Part shown: one piece after another, positions 7,769 to 16,071 of the stretch
Layout of the letters: the number at the start of each line of letters is the position of its first letter
How positions within the stretch are numbered: the first letter of the stretch is position 1
Assembly: GCA_964558465.1 (NCBI GenBank)
Contig: CAZLEF010000005.1
Span: 52,274 to 116,273, forward strand
Length of the DNA: 64,000 nt
From: JACJYC01 sp964558465
GTDB lineage: Bacteria; Bacteroidota; Bacteroidia; Chitinophagales; Saprospiraceae
Direction of reading: 5' to 3'
Position numbers and translations under genes: made by a program
Notes under the pieces: generated by a model
Database searches by the model: none
The model's input: only the letters and a program-made list of their open reading frames with translations
Told to the model about the DNA's origin: nothing

Positions 7769-7795
7769 GAAAAAAGGAGCCTGTTGAGCGGCTCC
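7769..7795 (-). terminator. intrinsic terminator of the SPOR-like gene
   Basis: On the minus strand, GGAGCC - 8-nt loop - GGCTCC (7776-7795) is followed by a run of six U. It lies about 55 bases past the stop at 7852, the expected place for termination of that gene. Confidence 0.75.
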
Positions 7796-7851
7796 CGGGA
7801 AAAGACAGCGAGAAGGAAATTGGGAAAAACGAGTTCTTTCGGAGTTGGTCT

Positions 7852-8649
7852 TCAGATCATACGCAGATAATGGACGTCGATATCCGCCAGTTCAACCTTT
7901 ATAGATTCTGTGTGTAATGTTTTCTCCATCCGTCCTTTGGCGGCATCGAGTTCGGTGTCCGAATTAAACCGTCCGATCAAAACTTTGAAGATATTCCTAT
8001 CCGGGACCTGATAAACATAAACGGGTTGATCCGGGAATTTTTTCTGGATTTTACGGGCGTAGTCAAGGATAAAATCTTCCATGCTTCCGCTGACCAGTTG
8101 CAAGGTAAACCGGGAAGGTTGAGCCGGCTCGGGGTTGTTTCCCTGCCTATCCTGGTTACTGCTGTAATCGGGCGCTGATTGGATGGTTTCCTGTATTTTA
8201 ACCGGGCGCCTCAAACTATTTTCAGGATTATTTTCGACCAGACCTTCTTCCAGAGGATACGGGTTTTGCCGGTTTTGCGGAACCGGGCCGGTTTTATTTG
8301 GCCGCCTGTCGTAGGAGGACAACAAATCATAATCCAGGTTATCTTGCCAAAAGGGAAAGCTGAGCAATGAAACCAGGATTATTAAAAACGTTAAGAAACC
8401 CCAACCGCCCCCTTTACTTTCTTTATGGGGCGTACGGCCGGTATGCATTTTAGGCTGATTGAAACGGTTACCCATCGGCATAAGCCTCAAAAACAGGCGA
8501 TAACGGAATTGCTGCATACTGAAAGCGAACTTGTAGCCCATCCATGCGATAAAAAAAATAAAGATAAGGAAGGCGATCCCGGCATAAAACAGGGTTTCAC
8601 CGGAATTGCCGTGGGCAGAAAGCATTAAAAGTTGTGATGGAGTTCTCAT
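7852..8649 (-). CDS. two-helix membrane protein with SPOR-like C-terminal domain
   Basis: 265 aa. A hydrophobic segment at 20-40 (LFYAGIAFLIFIFFIAWMGY) and a second at about 83-100 (WGFLTFLIILVSLLSFPF) are separated by a basic stretch. A Pro/Asn-rich linker of about 80 residues leads to a globular end (180-265) reading FTLQLVSGSM, VYVYQVPDRNIFKVLIGRF and AKGRMEKTL. This has the beta-alpha-beta pattern of SPOR domains, which bind denuded peptidoglycan at division sites. The extra-membrane side is probably periplasmic. It stands alone with its own terminator. The SPOR assignment rests on pattern, not on a search. Confidence 0.65.
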   Translation of the reverse strand: MRTPSQLLMLSAHGNSGETLFYAGIAFLIFIFFIAWMGYKFAFSMQQFRYRLFLRLMPMGNRFNQPKMHTGRTPHKESKGGGWGFLTFLIILVSLLSFPFWQDNLDYDLLSSYDRRPNKTGPVPQNRQNPYPLEEGLVENNPENSLRRPVKIQETIQSAPDYSSNQDRQGNNPEPAQPSRFTLQLVSGSMEDFILDYARKIQKKFPDQPVYVYQVPDRNIFKVLIGRFNSDTELDAAKGRMEKTLHTESIKVELADIDVHYLRMI

Positions 8650-9009
8650 AGCGATTGATTTTATGTGATTCGGAAAAGGATGACATTAAACCGGTATAGC
8701 TGACTTGAAAATCAATTCTACTTCGATACACTCGTACGGTAACTTCATCATGGCAGTATTTCCTATATAAAATAGGCTGAACAGGGTCGGAGCAGCGTTT
8801 CTCCCGGGTAAAAAATTGGGATTGGCTGCAGGGGCGAAGGGCGGTTTGCCTTGCGATTACAAGCGTCAGAATCCAGTATCGTTTGTATCGGTTCAATATG
8901 GACCGAAGGTTGCCGGCGATTTTTGATGTTTGCTGAACAATGGGAATTGGAATACATGATGATCAGTTTTTAAGGTGAAAAATCAAACGTTCGGGCCAAT
9001 TTCATTTGA

Positions 9010-9183
9010 TCAATCGGCTAAGTTTTCAATGTCTCCTGCAATTTTCCAGTGGCCCTTTGCGGATTGTTTTCGTTTTCCCTTTCGGGCGCTGAATTCTTCT
9101 ACCGCGGGAGCAGACCAAAAATCGGACAGCAAAAATTGTTTGTCGTCGGTTATTGCGTTGAATTTGCTGATCAGGTTTTTCAT
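9010..9183 (-). CDS. small hypothetical protein (57 aa)
   Basis: Reads MKNLISKFNAITDDKQFLLS at its start, then DFWSAPAVEEF, a basic KGKRKQ patch and an acidic end. The Met at 9181-9183 is preferred over the upstream Met at 9222 because the latter adds a poorly conserved-looking extension. It has no membrane segment, and no homologous family was recognised. It lies alone in a long intergenic region upstream of the sigma-54 operon and points away from it. The composition is coding-like, but the length makes it uncertain. Confidence 0.35.
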   Translation of the reverse strand: MKNLISKFNAITDDKQFLLSDFWSAPAVEEFSARKGKRKQSAKGHWKIAGDIENLAD

Positions 9184-9346
9184 AGGCTTGATTTTTAAGT
9201 AAGTAATGATTTTCGTTTGCATAAGTGCAAAAGGCAGGCCAGAATAGGAAGGCGATTTTTAATTTACAAATGAAAATGATTAAATTATTGAATGTCAAAT
9301 TTTTATGAATAAAAAATAATACAATTAATCTAAAATGATTTTCGTT

Positions 9347-9410
9347 AAATCCGAATTTTTTCCGGGTGATTTCGGATTTTAAGGAGAATGGCGGGGAGAA
9401 TTCGGATAAT
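9347..9410. promoter_or_regulatory. distal AAATCCGAA / TTCGGATTT boxes
   Basis: AAATCCGAA at 9347-9355 and its exact inverse TTCGGATTT at 9371-9379 form a 9-bp inverted repeat with a 15-nt spacer. A third partial inverse copy, TTCGGATAA, lies at 9401-9409. The same core recurs at 9708-9755. Candidate binding sites for a regulator, possibly the enhancer-binding protein encoded at 16888. Confidence 0.45.
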
Positions 9411-9707
9411 TTTCGAAAAGGGATAGGGGTGGGAAAAAGTTAAAATATATAAGATTTCGGGCATCCTGCCGGATATATACCGCGCGTCGGATGGTTTTTT
9501 GCATCACCTCCATCCTGCGGCATTCCAGCCTGGGTGTGAGCAATTTTTGCCTTCAGCCTCTCTATAGTTCTCCTGAAGATGAGTCCTACAGGCAAGTCTT
9601 TTTAAACAGATAAGGACCAGAGGAATTGACCATTTGCCTTTGTTTGCCACCCCAAACATTAATGGAAGAATAAAGCCTGCCAATCCACCACCCTTTTTCA
9701 GTAAAAA

Positions 9708-9755
9708 TTTCGGATTTTCCGAAAAAATATACCCTCCCGTTGCCCGAAATCCGAA
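9708..9755. promoter_or_regulatory. proximal enhancer-like boxes (TTTCGGA-TTT-TCCGAAA)
   Basis: A 17-bp palindrome, TTTCGGA-TTT-TCCGAAA (9708-9724), and a direct AAATCCGAA (9747-9755) lie about 90-135 bases before the -24 element at 9843. That is the normal distance for upstream activating sequences of sigma-54 activators. The shared core with the distal boxes argues for one binding protein. Confidence 0.5.
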
Positions 9756-9841
9756 AATAATATGGTTATTGATTTGAATATAAAAAATTAAAATTTCATA
9801 AACAATTAAAAATCAAATATTTATGAAATATTTTGCAAAAC

Positions 9842-9857
9842 TGGCACGCCTTATGCA
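9842..9857 (+). promoter_or_regulatory. sigma-54 (RpoN) promoter, TGGCACG-N4-ATGCA
   Basis: TGGCACGCCTTATGCA matches the sigma-54 consensus TGGCACG-N4-TTGCA at all fixed positions but one, with the required 10 bases between the GG (-24) and GC (-12). Transcription would start near 9868, giving a leader of about 170 bases before the first gene. An activator of the sigma-54 class is encoded in the downstream operon, which supports the assignment. Confidence 0.8.
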
Positions 9858-9918
9858 AGGGAATGCGGAAAGATGCAAATTCAGCGTCTTTTATTGTTTT
9901 CGTGATTTCGCAAACGGA

Positions 9919-9945
9919 GAAGCCCCCTTTAAAAGGGCTTTTTCA
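9919..9945 (+). terminator. terminator-like hairpin in the operon leader
   Basis: AAGCCC pairs with GGGCTT across a short loop and is followed by a five-T run at 9939-9943. An alternative inner pairing CCCTT/AAGGG is possible. It lies between the inferred start of transcription and the first gene, so read-through would be needed for expression: a possible attenuator, or the end of a short leader RNA of about 75 nt. Confidence 0.5.
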
Positions 9946-10027
9946 ACAAGATCTTTGACACTGTGGCAGCTTAAAACATTTCTTGTCTTGACAAATTCTG
10001 GGAAAAAAGCGAATTTTAAAACTTAAA

Positions 10028-10072
10028 ATGAACGCCAGTGAACCAGAACCAGAACCAGGACAAGAAAATTAA
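10028..10072 (+). other. 14-residue micro-ORF overlapping the operon's first start
   Basis: ATG at 10028 opens a frame of 14 residues (MNASEPEPEPGQEN) ending at 10072, out of frame with the main gene, whose GTG at 10038 lies inside it. The hexamer ACCAGA repeats three times here. It may be a leader peptide, a translational-coupling device, or merely chance. Confidence 0.25.
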
Positions 10073-11327
10073 ATCAGCACGCTTCAAAGAAGCAGAATGG
10101 GTAGCCTCCAACATCCAGCAGGAGATCTCCAAGGTGGAGCAAATCATTCGTTCCCAAGCCTTTTTTACGGATGACAGCCTGGTGGATTACCTGATCCCAT
10201 ACTTCCGGGAGAAAGCCGGCGGGAAACCCGTCCGGGCTTATTTTTCCTGGAAATGTTTTGAATACCTTGCGTATTACAAAGCAGGCAGGCTTTCCGAAAA
10301 TATTCCGGCCCTGGATCCAAATCAGATTTTTTCCACCAAACTGCCTTTGGTATTTGAACTGGCCATGACGATCCAATATCTGCACAACCAGATATTGGAT
10401 GAAAAAATGGATGCCCGGCCAAGTAATCGGCAAAAGGTGAACAAAAACCTGATAGAGAGCAATCTGCTCAGAGAAGTGCTCTTTACTTATGTGAAAGAGG
10501 AAATATTTCCACATATCGGCACAGCTAAAAACAAATTGCTTAAAGACCGGCTGAGAAAACTGATGATGTATGTCGATCTCGGACAGCGGCTGGAAAAGGA
10601 ATTTGGCGCCTATGATCGATGGAAACAGGATGACCTTCCTTCCTTTCATCCAGAGAAGTGGTTGGGAGATGACCAATGCCGGTCACTTATGACGCATTAC
10701 ATAGACGGCGTTTTGGGTGAACTGAAATTCGGACATGCGTTTACAAAAGTCTATTTTCATCGGATTTATTGGACTGCTGTCTATTTTTTCAGAGCTATTG
10801 CTGATGTCGTAGCTGAGCTAATGGATTTTTCGAATAGTCCTTTGCTTTCTGGGGTGCAAGTATTTACTGTTTATTATGGTTTTCTGGCTCAAATTGTAAA
10901 CGACTGTATCGACTTTACCTATACCGATGACCCTAAAGAAAGGGCCAGATTAAAAGCGACCAGCAAAAAAAACACGGATTTCATGGCCGATCTTTTTAAT
11001 TTCAATATTACTTTGCCTTTAGTTTATCATCTTCAATCCGGGAATAGGGGAAAAATTGAAAGTTATCTGGAGGGTGGTCGAAAAGCCAAAAAGCTTCTGA
11101 CGATTTATCCCAAGCAAATCATGCAGGAAATCGTTGGGAGTGGCGCAATACTGAAATCCATATCCTTGACTTTAGAGTTGGGCAAGGCTGCCACAGCGTA
11201 TCTTGATCCATGTAACCCGGCAACACTTTATTTGGGGAATATGTGCGAAATTACGAATGACAACAAGTACTTGCGCATATTATTTAACCAAGATAAACAA
11301 AACCATGACAACGACCGAAACCGCTAA
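10038..11327 (+). CDS. divergent polyprenyl-synthetase-fold protein
   Basis: 429 aa, all-helical. Two regions mirror isoprenyl diphosphate synthases. The first is ELAMTIQYLHNQILDEKMDAR (about 107-127), with the E, H and an aspartate-rich D-E-x-x-D followed by Arg. The second is AQIVNDCID (about 281-289), a second Asp motif with Asn replacing the first Asp, then DFMADLFNFNITLPLVYHL, like the family DLxEGKxTLPxI. The fold assignment is solid by pattern. Catalysis is uncertain because of the N substitution and a long N-terminal extension. The only in-frame start before the domain is GTG at 10038. As first gene of the sigma-54 operon it overlaps the next gene by 23 bases. It may make or bind a prenyl diphosphate, or be a non-catalytic member. 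Confidence 0.65.
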   Translation: MNQNQNQDKKIKSARFKEAEWVASNIQQEISKVEQIIRSQAFFTDDSLVDYLIPYFREKAGGKPVRAYFSWKCFEYLAYYKAGRLSENIPALDPNQIFSTKLPLVFELAMTIQYLHNQILDEKMDARPSNRQKVNKNLIESNLLREVLFTYVKEEIFPHIGTAKNKLLKDRLRKLMMYVDLGQRLEKEFGAYDRWKQDDLPSFHPEKWLGDDQCRSLMTHYIDGVLGELKFGHAFTKVYFHRIYWTAVYFFRAIADVVAELMDFSNSPLLSGVQVFTVYYGFLAQIVNDCIDFTYTDDPKERARLKATSKKNTDFMADLFNFNITLPLVYHLQSGNRGKIESYLEGGRKAKKLLTIYPKQIMQEIVGSGAILKSISLTLELGKAATAYLDPCNPATLYLGNMCEITNDNKYLRILFNQDKQNHDNDRNR

Positions 11328-11790
11328 GGATGGTGTAGAGATTTGCCGCAACTACCTGACATCAATTGAAAAAATCACTGGTATCCGTCCACGGGTGAGT
11401 ATGATGTCAGCGCCCAATCGAAAAGATGGAACTATGGATACCTACGCTACGGCCGATATAAGGCCGGATCTTGCAGAGAAGGTAATGTATGAGGAAGGAG
11501 AGCGTATTGAAACAGTTCGGCTTGACCAATTGGAAATACGCCGTCCGGAACCTTGGAGAAGGCTACGAGATTATTTTACGGAAGACCGATTAAACAATAA
11601 CCTTCTGGTAGTAGCCGAAAAAGAAGTGCTGGAGGCGAACAGTTATCGGATTGAAACCGACTATTATATGGCCTTCGATATTCCACCTCAAAAAGGGCCA
11701 TTGATAAAAGCTTTTTTCTTATTTGCAACGAGTAAAGAAAAAGAACTTCTGGAAAATCACCTATCCGAAATCCGGCAAATAATTAGTTAG
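11305..11790 (+). CDS. unknown 161-aa protein of the sigma-54 operon
   Basis: Start MTTTETAKD at 11305 overlaps the end of the preceding gene by 23 bases, implying coupled translation; the upstream in-frame Met at 11203 lies deep in that gene and is rejected. The sequence is soluble and mixed alpha/beta, with a central RRPEPWRRLRDYF segment and a C-terminal FFLFATSKEKELLENHLSEI that looks like a strand followed by a helix. No family was recognised. Its place between the isoprenoid-like enzyme and the kinase-like protein suggests it works with one of them, perhaps as an adaptor. Confidence 0.75.
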   Translation: MTTTETAKDGVEICRNYLTSIEKITGIRPRVSMMSAPNRKDGTMDTYATADIRPDLAEKVMYEEGERIETVRLDQLEIRRPEPWRRLRDYFTEDRLNNNLLVVAEKEVLEANSYRIETDYYMAFDIPPQKGPLIKAFFLFATSKEKELLENHLSEIRQIIS

Positions 11791-11853
11791 GGTTCTGGGA
11801 TATTTTCAAAGAATTCCATACTTTGGAGTTTCCTTCGCTCAAAACCCACACTT

Positions 11854-14800
11854 ATGTCACAACAGGTAATTCACCAAACCGAAGAACCCGGCTATAAATC
11901 GAGGGTCCGATTCGAAATCCCGGATTTCGATTATTTTGCCGAGTTATTGCACGATCGGTTGCATGCCATTTTATACCATTATGAGGACTGGAACTCCAAG
12001 TTCATGCTCATTACCAATTTGTATGACCGCGATCCCAAACGCATTCAGGAAAGGCGGGAAAAAACGCCTGATGATATTGAAGCCTTGATCCACACGGGTA
12101 CGGAACGACAACGCATCATTCTGGAAAAGGACGACCCCCTGGAACTTTTAATAAAAGAAAATAACTGGGATAGGACAACCTGGCGACATGAACGGGATCA
12201 AAATTGGAATGCATTGAGTTGGGCTATTTTTAACCGGAACATGCCAAATGTGGCAACCTTCCCCTACTTCGATGCTTTTCGCAAAGGGGACCTTAAAATG
12301 GAGGACGTAAAGGTTGGTTTTCTCAAAGACTATTTCAGGGAGTTAGATAATAATTTTAAACAAAACGAATACCCAATCTATTCTGATTACTTCGATATAA
12401 AAAATGATATTTACATTGGTTTTCCTTTGTTAGGTATGGGGCTTTTCCAGGGGATGGTCTGGATTCTGTGTAAAAAAGAAGAAGAAGTCCGTTTTAATAC
12501 CCCTACCATCAAACGCATCATCAAATATTTCCAGGTAGAGTACGAAAACCTGGTTTTGGACTGGGATGTAAAAGGAGAGAACATCCGGAAACTGTCGCTG
12601 GTTGGAAACGTCTTTGACGAGTTGGAGGAAAATAATGATATTCAAAAAGCGATCAATATTCGCAAGTACTACAGGAATTCAGAACACTATCATCGGGAAA
12701 GGATCTCCCAAAGCGATGAAGTTGTCAAGCAGCTCAGATTGCAATATTCCAAAACCGCCATCATCAATACCCTGCTGGATTCCTACGCCCACAATATCAG
12801 CGCCCATAGCCTGACAGCGCTGAGCTGGTGGTTTCGGGAAAGGGCGGAATTCCTGGATGAAACCCACGGCGGTCGCCGGGTGATCGAACAAATGGGCCGG
12901 GATACCAACCCGCTTATCGTTCATTATCTGAAAACCAAAGAAATTGCCGGCGACAAGGAACGCGTAGCTCTTTCCCGCGACCTTGCCCCGCTGTTTAAAT
13001 TCCTGCAGGAGAAAGGCGCGTTCTGGAGCGGCATTACCCGGCAAACCAATATGACGGGCAAGATCAGCAGCCTTTTCAGCATATTGTGGTATGACTTTGT
13101 GAACAATCCGCTGTACTTAGGCACCATTGCCAATACGGAGCAGGTGCGCAAACTTCACCTCAATATCACCATTTTCGACCATGAAGAGGATCATCCGGAT
13201 AAGCCTTTCCGAAACACCAAAATCATCAAAAAAAACCCGGACGGGGTGTTGTTGGACGGTACTTTTGCCACCATTAACCTTGATGACTTTGATCTCAACA
13301 AACATGAGCCCAAATCCAGCGTGTTTGTCGAAAAAGGAGAGTTATACGAACATTTAGCCGATGAACTCCGCCGGCTCAAAGCCTTTTTTCCGGGCGGGGT
13401 TGTGGGCAAACACGCTTTCTTCACCCTGCTGGAAAATGAGGTCCGGAATGTAAAACATTTCCGGGGCGAACGGCTGAGGGCCATTCAGAAAGATGGGCTT
13501 ACCCTTAATCTTTCCGTACATACCCGGCCGGTCGATTCTACCAAACCAACTGAAAACAGTCAGTATGAAATCCTCAAGATCGGGGTATGGCTCAAACACC
13601 TGGTTTCTGTTGATTCCGGACTGTTGCTGAGCCGTATTGAAAATCTGGATAAAGACATCCTCGAAGAAGATACCCTTCAACCACGCCTGGGCGGCAACCA
13701 GCAGGATAAACTCTGCGCCTCCATGTTGCTGAACAAAACCTTCGACAAAGTACAGGACCGGGACTCGCCGCTTGGAGAAATCTATTTCCCCTGGTTGAAA
13801 ACAGCTACCGCAGACTATCATGATCATGGCGACCGGGTTGAAGAATTTGAGGTGAGCCGGCGAAAGTACATCAACACTTCCAAAGAAGACTTCCAGGCTG
13901 CTTTCGAGGAAGTAAAAGGCGATGGTTACCTGAAGAAATACTTCCACATGTGGAAGGCGGATGACATTGTAGCGGTGGATAGGCCGCTGGCCTTCAATGA
14001 TGTTCAGTTGGAAAACCACAGCCGGTTTCGTTTTTTACACCTGTCCGGCGAGGCCTTGTTGCAAAAGACTGAATTGCAGCGACAAGGGATAATGCGGATT
14101 ATCACTGGATTGACGCCCCCCCAATCGGTGGCGGAGGCCTACGGCCAATGGTTGTCCCAATGGACCAAGGATAAGGAGAAAGACACCGTGATTGATTTTT
14201 TTGTGAATGATAAGGCCAATAATGCTGCGCGGATTACGCTGGTCAATGGAAAAATCACTTTTTTCAATAAAGCACAGATTAAACAAATATTCCGGGAAGG
14301 AGGAGAAACTGAACGAGCCTACCTCTCCATTCCAAACCGAATGACGATTACAGTAGAGCATGGTTCCCAACTCACCTCCAATGCCAATAAATTCAATATC
14401 CGCAGCCAGGGAGAATTGGTGCGAACCTTCGGGCAGGGCAGGTTCCCGGATGAGATGAAGGAAATGGATGAAGCCGCCGCCGCAGAATTATTGGAAGCGC
14501 TGAGCACCCGTATTGCACTTTTTGACCGTCGGATATATAACCGCCTGGTAGCGCCTGCTTCAGATAAAATGGAAGAGCAGTTGGCTCGTTTGGGTTTGTA
14601 CGATAAGGATTTGCGCCTGAGCATCCGCAACGAATCCGCGACTCAGTGGAAGGCCCTGCTGGAGAAAGGATTTGTAGACAATTTTCATTTTGTGGTTGTG
14701 CATTTGTCCTTCATTGAGGGGATTAAAGACGAAAAGGGAGAAAAATATTCAGAGGCCCGGATCCTCGAGTTTATCAATGATTGGGTTTTGGCAGGCCGCC

Positions 14801-15015
14801 GGCCCGAGGAAACCGGAGATAATTTTAAATTGGTGATCACCACCGGCAGAGGGCGCATGAAGTGGTGGGATACGATCCAGGAAAGCCCTGCTTATGCCCG
14901 CTTCGTGACTTTCCGCCCTATAGAGTCCATCCTCGGCGCGGTGGAAGATGCCATGCAAATGCCGGACGATGTGGACATGAAATACAATTTGGCCAAGCTT
15001 TTATTTGGATCATGA
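11854..15015 (+). CDS. 1053-aa histidine-kinase-like signalling protein
   Basis: Largest protein of the operon, soluble, with no membrane segment. Residues 1-260 are an unrecognised sensor-like region. At 305-325, LLDSYAHNISAHSLTALSWWF resembles a kinase dimerisation helix with candidate phospho-acceptor histidines H313 or H318. At 521-536, AFFTLLENEVRNVKHF resembles the N box of the HATPase fold, and RLGGNQQDKLCASMLL (611-626) a G2 box, but the G1 DxGxG is not clear, so ATP use is uncertain. The last 110 residues (from NFHFVVVHLSF) look like a Rossmann- or receiver-like alpha/beta domain without the usual Asp. Two downstream genes encode true receiver domains, making a phosphorelay likely. 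The stop overlaps the next start (ATGA). Confidence 0.6.
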   Translation: MSQQVIHQTEEPGYKSRVRFEIPDFDYFAELLHDRLHAILYHYEDWNSKFMLITNLYDRDPKRIQERREKTPDDIEALIHTGTERQRIILEKDDPLELLIKENNWDRTTWRHERDQNWNALSWAIFNRNMPNVATFPYFDAFRKGDLKMEDVKVGFLKDYFRELDNNFKQNEYPIYSDYFDIKNDIYIGFPLLGMGLFQGMVWILCKKEEEVRFNTPTIKRIIKYFQVEYENLVLDWDVKGENIRKLSLVGNVFDELEENNDIQKAINIRKYYRNSEHYHRERISQSDEVVKQLRLQYSKTAIINTLLDSYAHNISAHSLTALSWWFRERAEFLDETHGGRRVIEQMGRDTNPLIVHYLKTKEIAGDKERVALSRDLAPLFKFLQEKGAFWSGITRQTNMTGKISSLFSILWYDFVNNPLYLGTIANTEQVRKLHLNITIFDHEEDHPDKPFRNTKIIKKNPDGVLLDGTFATINLDDFDLNKHEPKSSVFVEKGELYEHLADELRRLKAFFPGGVVGKHAFFTLLENEVRNVKHFRGERLRAIQKDGLTLNLSVHTRPVDSTKPTENSQYEILKIGVWLKHLVSVDSGLLLSRIENLDKDILEEDTLQPRLGGNQQDKLCASMLLNKTFDKVQDRDSPLGEIYFPWLKTATADYHDHGDRVEEFEVSRRKYINTSKEDFQAAFEEVKGDGYLKKYFHMWKADDIVAVDRPLAFNDVQLENHSRFRFLHLSGEALLQKTELQRQGIMRIITGLTPPQSVAEAYGQWLSQWTKDKEKDTVIDFFVNDKANNAARITLVNGKITFFNKAQIKQIFREGGETERAYLSIPNRMTITVEHGSQLTSNANKFNIRSQGELVRTFGQGRFPDEMKEMDEAAAAELLEALSTRIALFDRRIYNRLVAPASDKMEEQLARLGLYDKDLRLSIRNESATQWKALLEKGFVDNFHFVVVHLSFIEGIKDEKGEKYSEARILEFINDWVLAGRRPEETGDNFKLVITTGRGRMKWWDTIQESPAYARFVTFRPIESILGAVEDAMQMPDDVDMKYNLAKLLFGS

Positions 15016-16061
15016 TGACAAAAGTGGCGAAAAAAATAATGATCGTGGTCTGGAAGTGGGATTTCCTGCCCGACCACCTGAATGCCAGGCTGCTCCGGCA
15101 AAAGTACGGTAATCAATTACCTGATCTGAAAACAGGCAGGGGGCAATTTTACGAGGTATATCGGGTAGACCCGAGCCTGCTTTGCCCGGATGCGCATTTG
15201 GTGGCCATCAGGATTTACAAGGATGGTGAACAGACTATGGCGTTGCTGGAACAATTGATAGAAAGCCACCTCCCAATAAAAACAGAAGCGGATGATTGTC
15301 AGGTCATGCTGTTTTTACACCGGAATAACGATTTCAATGAAAACGACATCACCTACTTCCTGAATAAATACAGTAATCGCTTATACAAAGCGTTTCTTTT
15401 TGCACAGGGGCGCGATTATATCTATTCCAATGCAGACAAACAACATATCGGCCTGCTGAACCATATGGGGGAGTTCGACTATGGTGTACACGGCGCCACG
15501 GGTGAAAAGTATTTTGTATCCAATGACTCAACAAAAATAGTATTCCAGCCCTATTTCGACAGGGTATGGGCTTATTACGATATAGAATTTGAAACCAAGG
15601 TCTTTGACCTGAAGGAAGATTTATTTGACTGTCTGTATCCCCTTTTTTTACCGGGTGAACCCGCTAAACTGCCTATCGGGAAAATACTGGATAAACTGAA
15701 ACAACAGGATAATGGCCTGCTTTGGTACCGGCTGAAAAGTTTCATGAATGCTTACCAGCAGAATATAAAGGATACGGACAAATTAGACAGCTTTGTGGTA
15801 GAAGAATTGGAAATGATCCGCCTGAAAGAGGCGGAAAAGGATAGAGCCAAGTCCTACTTTTTTGATGATTGTATCGCCAATCTGGAGCGGGAACGTTTGA
15901 ACGACCGCCCCTTTGTAGACCAGGAATATAATGAAACCAAAAATCTGATGCATACTTTATTCCTGGATAAAAACAGGAAGGATATCAGTTTGGAGGAGTT
16001 GCGCGACCTTGCTGCCAAACTCAACTATTTGATAAAAATCATACCCGGGGTGATGGATTAA
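15012..16061 (+). CDS. unknown 349-aa protein of the sigma-54 operon
   Basis: The start ATG at 15012 overlaps the preceding stop (ATGA); the longer open frame upstream lies inside the kinase-like gene and is rejected. Residues 1-170 alternate strands and helices (KIMIVVWKWDFLP, AHLVAIRIY, CQVMLFLHRN, KAFLFAQGRDYIY), suggesting an alpha/beta domain. The rest is mainly helical and acidic, with no membrane segment. No family was recognised. Its coupling to the kinase-like protein suggests a direct partner, for instance a sensor or output subunit. Confidence 0.75.
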   Translation: MMTKVAKKIMIVVWKWDFLPDHLNARLLRQKYGNQLPDLKTGRGQFYEVYRVDPSLLCPDAHLVAIRIYKDGEQTMALLEQLIESHLPIKTEADDCQVMLFLHRNNDFNENDITYFLNKYSNRLYKAFLFAQGRDYIYSNADKQHIGLLNHMGEFDYGVHGATGEKYFVSNDSTKIVFQPYFDRVWAYYDIEFETKVFDLKEDLFDCLYPLFLPGEPAKLPIGKILDKLKQQDNGLLWYRLKSFMNAYQQNIKDTDKLDSFVVEELEMIRLKEAEKDRAKSYFFDDCIANLERERLNDRPFVDQEYNETKNLMHTLFLDKNRKDISLEELRDLAAKLNYLIKIIPGVMD

Positions 16062-16071
16062 TACATCAAAC

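Larger units (their letters stand above)
9184..9841. other. AT-rich control region upstream of the sigma-54 operon
   Basis: No believable ORF is seen on either strand across about 650 bases. The region holds at least five copies of a 9-base box (AAATCCGAA or its inverse), listed separately, and becomes very A/T-rich from about 9700 to 9835, as expected of bendable DNA between enhancer and a sigma-54 promoter. Confidence 0.5.

Noticed and set aside
9708..9724. TTTCGGA palindrome as a terminator
   Set aside because: Stem too short, no upstream transcript, and it recurs as a box; read as a protein site.
9823..10026. 67-codon + strand frame before the operon
   Set aside because: Its start lies upstream of the sigma-54 promoter and it spans the promoter and hairpin, so it cannot be translated from that transcript; composition is not protein-like.
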